A DNA stretch of 64,000 bases from assembly GCA_963698255.1 (NCBI GenBank), contig CAVOQD010000037.1, forward strand, positions 654,115 through 718,114, in the 5' to 3' direction. Source of the DNA: JAWKOK01 sp963698255. Its GTDB lineage: Bacteria > Chloroflexota > Anaerolineae > Caldilineales > Caldilineaceae. The translations under genes and the position numbers were made by a program. The notes below the pieces were generated by a model. The model did not search any database. It had not been told where the DNA came from and worked only from the letters and a program-made list of their open reading frames with translations. Positions 56,432 through 64,000 of this stretch are shown in pieces (within the stretch, counting starts at the first letter, position 1; every line of letters begins with the position of its first letter).

Positions 56432-57976
56432 CTAAGCGGATACCATATTGTCTGACAAACTGGCTCTCGCCAGATCGATGCCGGCCTGGGCCATGGGAAA
56501 ACTGACTCCGGTTGCACCTGCATCCAGAAGCGATTGGCTGGCCGACTCGTCCCGGATCAGGGCGTTGATCGGTCCGCCGAATCCGCGTTCTCGCAATAGT
56601 CGCGTGGTTCGAATGCTGGCCTCATGGCTGGGCGTTGCCAGCAGGACTGCATCGATGTCTTGCATATCCATCTCTTCCCATAGTTCGGGATCCTGTTCGT
56701 CACCAAAGATGACACGGCGACCTGATGCCAGATGGACTTCAATCTGCGCCGGGTCGTTGTCCAGACCGAGGGGCCGGCTCTTCTGTTCAATCAGATAGTC
56801 GTAGGCGGCGGCCCCCACACGACCCATACCGACGATGAGCACATTGGTCCCGCCGAGGACGTGAGGCTGTTCGTCGAGATGGTGGATGTGGTGGCGTTCG
56901 AAGCGCGAAAGCCAATGGTCGTAGCGTGCCCACAGTCGATTGGCGGCTCCGCTCAGGGGCGCGTTGATGGCAAAGGAGATGGCGACAAGCAGGCCCAGCA
57001 CGACTACATACGATTCGTCCATCAAGCCGCCGTAGGCTGCGGCCGCGCCGACGATTAACGCGAACTCGCTGTAGGCCGTGAGTGTCAGCCCGGCCATGAA
57101 GGCCGTGCGTGCACGGAGGTTGAACAGGGTCAACAGGCCAAAAAAGAGAATGCCCTTGAGCGGCAGCAGCAACAGCAAGATCGCCAGAAGCCCAAGATCG
57201 CCCAGCGTGGGCAGACCGGTCAGGCCGACCTGTAGGAAAAAGGCGACCAGGAATATCTCCTTGACGGCCCAGAGTCGATCGTAGAGTTCATCGGCCTGGG
57301 GATGGCCGGCCAGTAGAATGCCCGCCACCAGCGCGCCCAACTTGGGACTGAGTCCGCCGTACTCAAAAAGCCAGCCGACGCCCAGCGCCACCAACAGACC
57401 GTAGATAAGCATCAACTCGCCCTGGCCGCTGAGCGAGAGACCGCGCCAGAGAAACGGGCGCAGCAATGGCAAGGCCAGCAGGGCGAACGCCCACATATTG
57501 GGCGATTCGGCGCCGGTGAAGATCAGGAGGATGACCGCAATCAGATCCTGAAAAATCAGAATGCCGATGGCGACGCGCCCATGGTAGGCATCCATTTCAC
57601 CGCGTGACTCCAAGCTCTTGGCCGCCAGCACGGTACTGGAGAAACCCAAGCCCACGGCCACGATCAACGCCACCATCGGATCCACGCCCAAGAGGATCAG
57701 CACGCCGGCAAAGAGCGCGATGCTCAACGCCATATGGATCGCGCCCACGCCCAGGACCTCCGGGCGAATCAAGCTCTTGATGCGCATGTGCAGCCCGACG
57801 GTGAAGAGCAAAAAGATGACGCCGAGATCGCCGAGCTTGATCAAGGTTTCGGTCGATGTGACGCCGAAGGCGGCCAAAATCAGACCTGCGGCCAGAAAAC
57901 CGACCAGTACCGGCAGCCGCAGCGCCTTTGCGCCGAGACCGGCTCCATAGGCTGTTGCCAACCAGATGACTTCCAT
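56432..57976 (-). CDS. KefB/RosB-type monovalent cation:proton antiporter with TrkA-N domain
   Basis: 514 residues, intact. About twelve helices in residues 1-350 of CPA2 type (GDLGVIFLLFTVGLHM, ALIVAVGLGFSSTVLAAKSLESRGEM, HGRVAIGILIFQDLIAVILLIF with the essential Asp). A cytoplasmic TrkA-N NAD-binding domain follows (VLIVGMGRVGAAAYDYLIEQ, about 379-398), with LDNDPAQIE and FGDEQDPELW. Probably exchanges K+ or Na+ for protons and is gated by nucleotide. Stop near the 27-bp hairpin. It starts 18 bp after the photolyase stop, so the two genes may be co-transcribed. Confidence 0.9.
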   Translation of the reverse strand: MEVIWLATAYGAGLGAKALRLPVLVGFLAAGLILAAFGVTSTETLIKLGDLGVIFLLFTVGLHMRIKSLIRPEVLGVGAIHMALSIALFAGVLILLGVDPMVALIVAVGLGFSSTVLAAKSLESRGEMDAYHGRVAIGILIFQDLIAVILLIFTGAESPNMWAFALLALPLLRPFLWRGLSLSGQGELMLIYGLLVALGVGWLFEYGGLSPKLGALVAGILLAGHPQADELYDRLWAVKEIFLVAFFLQVGLTGLPTLGDLGLLAILLLLLPLKGILFFGLLTLFNLRARTAFMAGLTLTAYSEFALIVGAAAAYGGLMDESYVVVLGLLVAISFAINAPLSGAANRLWARYDHWLSRFERHHIHHLDEQPHVLGGTNVLIVGMGRVGAAAYDYLIEQKSRPLGLDNDPAQIEVHLASGRRVIFGDEQDPELWEEMDMQDIDAVLLATPSHEASIRTTRLLRERGFGGPINALIRDESASQSLLDAGATGVSFPMAQAGIDLARASLSDNMVSA

Positions 57977-57993
57977 ATTAACTCTTCTCTACA

Positions 57994-59540
57994 CTAACCG
58001 ATTTCTGACAGAAAACGCTCTGCCTGCGATTGAACGGCCTGTCGATCTGTTTCACTCAGGTTGCGCAGGCCAAGTACGGCCGGACCCAAACGCGGATTGG
58101 CACGAAGTCGCGCTTCGTTTTTCAGTAGAAAGTGCCAGTAGAGGTAGTTGAACGGGCAGGCATCTTCGCCGACGCGCTGCTTTGAATCAAAACGACAGGT
58201 GGCGCAATAGTCGCCCATGCGGTTGATGTAGTTGGCGGACGCGATGTACGGTTTCGTTGCCGTTTTGCCGCCGTCCGCGTTCAGGCCCATACCGATGACG
58301 TTGGGCGCAACCACCCATTCGTAGGCGTCAACGTAGGCGCAAAGAAACCAACGGTTTACGTCGGCCGGATCGATGCCGGCCAACATGCAAAAGTTGCAAA
58401 GAACCATCAGTCGCTCGATATGGTGCGAATAGCCCTCCTGCACGACTCTGACCGATCACGGTGTGCAGGCAGTTCATTTCGGTTTCGCCATGCCAGAACA
58501 TCTGCGGCAACGTGCGTTTATGTTCCCAACCATTCGCCGAGAGCAGGCCCGGCATTTGCAGCCGATCGTGCAGGTAGATGTACTCGCGCCAGCCCAGGAT
58601 CTGACGGATAAATCCCTCCACGGAGTTGATGGGCGCTTTGCCCGATCGATAGGCGTCTTCGGCGCGGCGGATAAGGTCCATCGGCTCCAGCAACCCAATG
58701 TTCAGATAGGCCGCCAACATGGAGTGATAGAGCAGGCCCTCGTCGGCGCTCATGGCGTCTTCATAGGCGCCGAAATTGACGAGTCGTTCCGCAAAAAAGT
58801 CGTCGGCCGCGGCCTGCGCCTGGGCGTGGGTCACAGCGAGGTGAAATCCGTCGACCGTGCCAAACCCACGCTCACTCGCTGCGACCTCGTCCATCACGGC
58901 TCAGCGTGGTTGGGTCCGGTTTGAATGTGATTGGCGCCGGCACATCCAGGCCGGCCTTGGGCAGCGCTTTGCGGTTCTGCCGGTCGAAGTTCCACTTGCC
59001 GCCAAGCGGGGCGCCGTCGTCGTCCAGCAGCACGTTGAAATGGCGACGCATGAGGCGATAGAATCGCTCCATGATTGGCGCACGGGTCGACGAACGGCTA
59101 TTGGGCGCCGTCATCGGATTAAATTGACCCAGCAAGAACTGGGTGTTGGGCAACACGGTGACGGGTAGGCCCAGCCGCTCGCTCAATTCCTCTTCCTGAA
59201 AGCGGCGGCCCGAATATTCGGCCGCGGCCATGGTAATCAGGCGCGCCGGCTGAACATCGGCCACATGCTGGTGCAGCCCCGCGACTGTATCGGTCGTCTG
59301 CACATAGTCGACGACATAGCCTTGACCACGCAACTGGTCGGCGTAGTGGCGCATGGCGCTGATCAACAACACCAGTTTCTTGCGTTGATAGGGCAGACGC
59401 CTCTTTCGTGCCTCGCTTTCCACCAGGAGGATGGAGATCTGGGCACGGTCGGTCTGTTCCTCCGCGGCCAGCAATGCCGGATGCCCCAACAGCAACTGGT
59501 CACCCAGGATCCAGACGGAAATGCGCGGTTGAGCACTCAT
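57994..59540 (-). CDS. phrB: FeS-cluster photolyase / cryptochrome family (PhrB type), two frame breaks
   Basis: About 515 residues. First piece (59540 to about 58885): WILGDQLLLGHPALL, LPYQRKKLVLLISAMRHYADQL, FNPMTAPNSRSSTRAPIMERFYR. Second (to about 58435): LVNFGAYEDAMSADEGLLYHSMLAAYLNIGLLEPMDL, IRQILGWREYIY and FWHGETEMNCL. Third: GYSHHIERLMVLCNFCML, VVAPNVIGMG and the FeS-ligand run DYCATCRFDSKQRVGEDACPFN. The cysteines fit the [4Fe-4S] site of prokaryotic FeS-BCP photolyases, which repair (6-4) lesions. The breaks are one-base shifts near 58890 and 58440. The start overlaps the stop of the preceding gene (ATGA). Confidence 0.9.
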
Positions 59541-61041
59541 GGTCTGTCTGTCCGCGCCAATGCTTCAGCCTGCGAGGCAATGTTGTCGATCATTTTGGAG
59601 AAGATGGCGCCGTGCAATGGGTAGATGCTATACCAATCGAGTCAGGCCAAACAGTCCTCTGGAAGCGAAGAAGGCTGTCTGCACCAATTCAGTCCCGCTA
59701 TTGTTCTCGCCTGGATTGGCCTCAAACTGCAACCAGCCCCGGCCGGGCAACTTCATCTCCGCGCGCAGCACAATGGAACGACCCGGTTCGACCGACTCCA
59801 CACGCCAGAAGTCCAGCGCCTCGCCCTCACGCAGTTCATCCGGGTCGCGACGACCGCGACGCATGCCGACCCCGCCGACCAGCCGGTCCAGCTCGCCGCG
59901 GATGCGCCAGAGGAAATCGTAGGCGGGCCAGCCTCGTTCACCGCCGATGCCGGCAAAAGCTGCGGTAGACGTCCGCAGGCGCGGCGTCTACCTGCTTGCG
60001 ACGGCGTTCGATCAGTACGCCCTGCTCTTCCGTCAGGTAGACGGGCGGCAGGTCACCCTGGCTGGAGGCAAGCGCATCGCTCCAGATGGTCTCTACCTGG
60101 CCATTGCGAATGCGCCTCAATGCCCGCTCCACCGCGGTTTCGAAATTCAACGGCTCGATCTCCGGAAAGAGCGTCCTGGCCGACGGATCACGCACGATGA
60201 GTTCGTTGCGCAGCCCTTCGATCAGCGGCCGGGATATGCTCCACGAGACCGGTGTCATCCAGTGTACCCAATGGGAGGAGAGCGCAGGCGTCAGCATCGG
60301 CGCCGGGATCAACAGCCGTTTGAGCCGGCGTGTTTTGGCGTAGCCCATCATCATGTCGGCGTAGGTGAGCACGTCGGCCCCGCCGATCTCGATGACCTTG
60401 CCACGGGCTTCAGGACGGTCGAGCGCGGCGAGAAGGTAGCTGAGCACATCGCGGATGGCGATCGGCTGCGTTCGTGTGAAGACCCAGCGCGGGCAGATCA
60501 TGATCGGCAGGCGCTCTGCCAGGTTGCGCAACATCTCGAACGAGAGACTGCCGGAACCCACCACCATACCGGCACGGAATTCGGTCACCGGCAGGCCGGT
60601 GGAGCGCAGGGCAGCGCCGGTCTCCTGGCGTGAACGCAGATGTTCGGAGAGTTGGCTTTCTTCGTCGCCGAGCCCGCCCAAGTAGATGATATGTCGCACG
60701 CCCACTGCGGCGGCGATGTTGGCGAAATTGCCGGCGGCCTGCTTGTCTCGCTGGCTGAAGTTGCCGTTGCCGCCCATGCTGTGGATCAGGTAGTAGGCTG
60801 TGTCGACACCCTGCATGGCCAGGAGAAGCGAGCGCGGATCAAACACATCGCCTGCCACGATCTCAACCCGGTCTCGCCAGGGTCGGTCTCGAAGCCGTTC
60901 GGCTCCTCCACGAACCATCACACGGATGCGATAGCCGGCATCGAGCAGTCGAGGCACCAGCCGACCACCCACATAGCCGGTCACGCCGGTCACGAGGACC
61001 AACGGCGGTTCTGTTCCCTGTTGATGAAGGTCGGCTGTCAT
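59537..61041 (-). CDS. NAD(P)-binding SDR/DUF2867 protein (two frame breaks)
   Basis: About 501 residues from ATG 61041, with GGAG upstream; an earlier ATG at 61071 is less well placed. The extended SDR part: LVTGVTGYVGGRLVPRLLDAGYRIRVMVRG, VDTAYYLIHSMGGN, YLGGLGDEESQLSEHLRSR. It then goes through TEFRAGMVVGSGSLSFEM to the DUF2867 region, which after a shift near 59950 reads LDFWRVESVEPGRSIVLRAEMKLPGRGWLQFE. A second shift near 59640 gives WYSIYPLHGAIFSKMIDNIA and a stop at 59537. The stop overlaps the photolyase start (ATGA). Members usually occur next to photolyases, but the substrate is unknown. Confidence 0.83.
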
Positions 61042-61102
61042 TTTGCGCTCCAGTTCTAGGTTACTGAACATTATTGCAGAAGATCATGCAGAGTGCGAAC
61101 AA

Positions 61103-61138
61103 GACAAAAGGCCGGATATCGCTATCCGACCTTTTGTC
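61103..61138 (-). terminator. Terminator hairpin of the fasciclin gene
   Basis: On the minus strand: GACAAAAGGTCGGATA, loop GCGA, then TATCCGGCCTTTTGTC, with a G-U pair in the stem, followed by TTG. Lies 25 bp after the fasciclin stop and 62 bp before the next minus-strand gene start. Confidence 0.75.
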
Positions 61139-61162
61139 CCACACAGAAGGAGTCTAAACAGG

Positions 61163-62256
61163 TTATTCGCTAGGAACCAGTACGCCACCGATGACGTGGA
61201 TGACACCATTGCTGGTCTCGACATCCGCGGCCACCACTTCGATGCCGTTGATCATGACGGAATCGCCATCAACAGTCACCTCAAGCGAACCGCCGCCAAC
61301 GGTCTCAACCATCTGGCCATCCAGGCCCAGGACATCGGCAGCCATCACCTTGCCGGCCACGACATGGTAGAGCAGCACGTCGGTCAGGGCGCCTTCCGGG
61401 TCGGCCAGCAGGCCGTCGACGGTGCCCTCAGGCAGGGCGGCGAAGGCCTCATCGGTCGGCGCAAAGACGGTGAACGGACCCTCGCCCTTGAGCGTGTCGA
61501 CCAGACCGGCAGCGCTCACAGCAGCAACCAGGGTTTCGAAGTCGCCGGCAGCCACGGCGGTGTCAACGATGTCGGCCATGTCGCCATGATCTTCAGCCAT
61601 CTCACCTTCGGCCATTTCGTCGCCGGCTTCAGGGACCAACACACCGCCGATTACATGGATGACGCCATTGCTGGTCTCAACATCAGCGGCAACTACTTCG
61701 ATGCCGTTGATCATGACGGAGTCGCCGTCAACCGTCACCTCAAGCATGCCACCACCAACGGTCTCGACCATCTGGCCGTCGAGGCCCAGAACATCAGCCG
61801 CCATCACCTTGCCGGGCACGACATGGTAGAGCAGCACGTCGGTCAGCGCGCCTTCCGGATCGGCCAACAAGCTGTCGACAGTGCCATCAGGCAGGGCGGC
61901 AAAGGCTGCGTCGACCGGCGCAAAGACGGTGAACGGACCTTCGCTCTTCAGCGTATCGACCAGACCGGCAGCGGTCACAGCAGCAACCAGTGTCTCGAAG
62001 TCGCCGGCTGCCACGGCCGTGTCGACGATGTCGGCCATGTCACCTCGCCATACATCCTCAGCGGCTTCTTCCTCCATCGGGGCCTCAGTCGCTTCTGCGA
62101 CCGCCTCTTCTGCGGCTGCCTCTTCTGCGGCTGCCTCTTCGCGGGCGCTTCGGTCGGTGCGGCGGCTTCTTCTGCGGCGGGAGCCGGCGCTGGGGCACAG
62201 GCTGCAACCAGAAGGCCAAAGACGATCAGCAAACTCCAAACCATGGTACGTTTCAT
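61163..62256 (-). CDS. Lipoprotein with two nearly identical fasciclin (FAS1) domains (frame broken near 62140)
   Basis: About 364 residues. Signal MKRTMVWSLLIVFGLLVAACAP with the lipidation Cys (ATG 62256), then an Ala/Glu/Pro-rich linker. A one-base shift near 62140 joins APTEAPA to EEAAAEEAAAEEAVAEATEAPMEEE. Two FAS1 domains follow: DIVDTAVAAGDFETLVAAVTAAGLVDTLKSEGPFTVFAPVDAAF... and a second copy with almost the same wording and the same ending NGVIHVIGGVLVP. The copies are nearly identical in DNA too, so a recent tandem duplication is likely. Such lipoproteins act in cell adhesion or the envelope. Confidence 0.9.
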
Positions 62257-62569
62257 TGTCTTACTCCTGTTTTGATTGAACTACTTGAACTGTCCTACTT
62301 GAAAGAGCTTTGCGAAAATGATGTTGTCGAAGTCTTGCTAATTTATCGACAAATCATTTTCAAAACCTGAACAAATACTATCATGGGTTGGCGGCGGCTT
62401 AGGTAATCTCGCTTCCTTTTTCATTAAACAACAACGATCATGGGCTATTGGGACCGGTTTGTTGCCTGATCAAAGGGGTCATGATTTCACTTGTTTTCTG
62501 GCTCAACTTCGTCTATCGTATCGTCAAGGAGGTCAACAACGTTGTCGTATCACCTCAATAAAGCGTGGA

Positions 62570-62635
62570 GCGTGCGACGCACCGACCACATGGTTTTGGG
62601 CGAACCAGAGTGTTTCTGGTCAGTGCGTCGCACGC
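62570..62635. repeat. 13-bp inverted repeat
   Basis: GCGTGCGACGCAC at 62570-62582 pairs exactly with GTGCGTCGCACGC at 62623-62635, with GACC/GGTC extending the stem after one mismatch. Confidence 0.8.
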
Positions 62636-62866
62636 GGCCCCGAAATATTGAGAAGGTACTCGTTGTCTACATCAACCTGGCCGGCGCTGCCACATTTCCG
62701 GCGTGGTGTTCGTCCCCGCAACTGGCGCAAGAAAAACAGTTCGTTGGGTCAGCTACAGCTTCATCGCTGTCTGACGACTGCTGCTGGCATGCTGGCGGGG
62801 CTCCTGTACTGGCTTCGGTTAACCAGCCGACCTGACACGAAGTGACCGTCCAAATATTGCACGCCG

Positions 62867-62923
62867 ACCTTCCTGGAAGCTGAATTCAGATCGACCACCT
62901 TCCGAGAAAGCTTCCAGGAAGGT
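62867..62923. repeat. 15-bp inverted repeat
   Basis: ACCTTCCTGGAAGCT (62867-62881) pairs exactly with AGCTTCCAGGAAGGT (62909-62923). A 27-base loop separates the arms. Confidence 0.8.
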
Positions 62924-63056
62924 GCAAACCAGAAAGTTGTTTCTGGACGCTCACGAAGTGGATGGAAACACCCTTACTATCGCTAGCCCATCTGATATAC
63001 TATAGAATGTACGGTCAGGTTTCGCCAATTCCATCTTCCACCGAAAGGATCAGACC

Positions 63057-64000
63057 ATGTACAATCGATTGACATCTCCTAGAGCTTTGCTGCTGGTCGC
63101 CCTGCTGATGCTCGGCGCATTGGTCGCCGGATGTGTGGCCCCGGCGCCAACGACCGACAGCGGCGGCGACATGGCGGCCGAAGAGGGCGAGATCGTCCTG
63201 CGCGTCGGCACTGGCGACAGCGGCGAGGGCCTCAGTCCGCATCAAGAGATCATCCGCCGCTTTGAAGAGGCCGATCCGGGTATCACGGTTCAGTTGGAGC
63301 CGGTCTCCGGCAGCGACTACTACGGTCGCTTGCTGACCCAGATCGCGGCCAACGATGCGCCGGACATCATGAACATCGGCGACGATGCAGTGCCGCGTTT
63401 TGTGATGAGTGAGGCGTTCCTGCCGCTGGACGACTTTATCGCCGGCGAAGACGGACTTGACACGGGCATCTACCTGCCCGGTCTGCTCGAACCGGGCCAG
63501 TGGGACGATCAGCAATGGTTCCTGCCCAAGGACTACTCGCCCATGGCGGTCTACTTCAACAAGGCCATCTTTGATGAGTATGGCGTTGCCTATCCGGAGG
63601 CCGGCTGGACCTGGGACGACCTGCTTGCCACGGCCCAAGAGCTGACGGTCGACAGCGACGGCGACGGCCAGACCGACATCTGGGGCATCCAATTGCCCGG
63701 CCCGTGGACCACGGGCTTTGAATACTGGATCGGCGCAGCCGGCGGTTCGCTGATCAGCGAAGACGGCACGACCTTCAGCGGCTACATGGATTCGTCCGAG
63801 ACAGCCGCAGCGGTTCAGTTCTACAAGGATCTCTACAACGCAAACAGCGTTGCCCCGCCGCCGGCCGACATGAGCGCATTTGGCGGCGGCAACAGTGAGT
63901 TTGACAACGGCTCCGCAGCCATGCGCATCTTTGGCCGCTGGCCGCAGTCGGGCATGCTGGAGAACCCCAATATTGACTTGGGCGTCGTCGGCACGCCTGC
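63057..64000 (+). CDS. Sugar ABC transporter substrate-binding lipoprotein, 3' end cut
   Basis: ATG 63057 with AAAGGA upstream; open for 314 codons to the edge. Lipoprotein signal (LLLVALLMLGALVAGC). Family 1 sugar-binding protein pattern: GEGLSPHQEIIRRFEEADPGITVQLEPVSG, QIAANDAPDIMNIGDDAVPRFV, the tryptophan-rich PEAGWTWDDLLATAQELT and PGPWTTGFEYWIGAAGG. The Glu/Asp positions fit oligosaccharide uptake. Permease genes would follow beyond the window. Confidence 0.92.
   Translation, partial: MYNRLTSPRALLLVALLMLGALVAGCVAPAPTTDSGGDMAAEEGEIVLRVGTGDSGEGLSPHQEIIRRFEEADPGITVQLEPVSGSDYYGRLLTQIAANDAPDIMNIGDDAVPRFVMSEAFLPLDDFIAGEDGLDTGIYLPGLLEPGQWDDQQWFLPKDYSPMAVYFNKAIFDEYGVAYPEAGWTWDDLLATAQELTVDSDGDGQTDIWGIQLPGPWTTGFEYWIGAAGGSLISEDGTTFSGYMDSSETAAAVQFYKDLYNANSVAPPPADMSAFGGGNSEFDNGSAAMRIFGRWPQSGMLENPNIDLGVVGTP

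Larger units (their letters stand above)
62257..63056. other. Intergenic 800 bp with two inverted repeats
   Basis: No gene seen; small open frames at 62459-62845 show no family similarity. Two palindromic repeats (separate entries) lie at 62570-62635 and 62867-62923. AAAGGA at 63043-63048 serves the binding-protein gene. Confidence 0.5.

Noticed and set aside
61043..62275. 410-codon plus-strand frame opposite the fasciclin gene
   Set aside because: Its internal repeat is only the reverse of the FAS1 duplication.

Overview
The window looks like a chromosomal piece of a Chloroflexota bacterium (Anaerolineae/Caldilineales-like). This is inferred from style rather than from a marker gene: Pro/Thr 'TPTP' linkers in lipoproteins and membrane proteins, PD40 and DNRLRE-like exported domains, a secreted protein ending in YLPMVAGR, large AAA-TPR-BTAD regulators, tandem fasciclin domains, an FeS-type photolyase, and many palindromic intergenic repeats. 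I saw no rRNA, tRNA or CRISPR.

Layout. (1) 1-10.9 kb, minus strand: an exopolysaccharide/S-layer-glycan type cluster. In transcription order it has an RfaH-like NusG paralogue, a hexapeptide acyltransferase, a GT2 glycosyltransferase, a B12-binding radical SAM enzyme, a sedoheptulose-7-phosphate isomerase (GmhA type), a GmhB-type HAD phosphatase, a large membrane protein with a Cys-rich N-terminus and a PD40 C-terminus, and a bacterial tyrosine kinase/chain-length regulator cut by the window edge. (2) 10.9-22.9 kb: a lower-GC regulatory stretch with an IS5-type remnant, two paralogous orphan OmpR-type regulators each divergent from a giant AAA/TPR/BTAD regulator, a 61-codon ORF with a strong ribosome binding site, and gene remnants. 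(3) 22.9-33.7 kb: a methyltransferase, a CapA lipoprotein, a B3/B4-domain protein, then a sugar-acid/amino-acid set: saccharopine-dehydrogenase-like enzyme, zinc alcohol dehydrogenase, KduD-like SDR, aminotransferase, KDPG aldolase, KDG kinase. (4) 33.8-48.7 kb: GT39 mannosyltransferase-like protein, tsaD, a low-GC solitary DNA adenine methyltransferase, a WecA/MraY-type transferase, asnS with two upstream genes, an HtrA protease, a zinc-ribbon protein, an SDR and a 670-residue extracellular-type protein. (5) 48.8-53 kb: higBA toxin-antitoxin and a Zn/Mn ABC importer. (6) 53-64 kb: alpha/beta hydrolase, a peptidase-S51-like protein with a CysRS-like tail, DUF2461, a KefB-type antiporter, FeS photolyase, an NAD-binding DUF2867 protein, a two-domain fasciclin lipoprotein, and the start of a sugar ABC binding protein.

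A general caution: about 18 otherwise well-conserved genes are broken by one or two single-base shifts, and the reading continues in another frame with the expected family sequence. Insertion/deletion errors in the sequence are the simplest explanation, so I report these as single genes with the approximate break position. Repeats are the other theme: a 147-bp element with terminal inverted repeats occurs twice in opposite orientation, an 82-bp element occurs twice, and several perfect hairpins with arms of 13-27 bp sit between genes.
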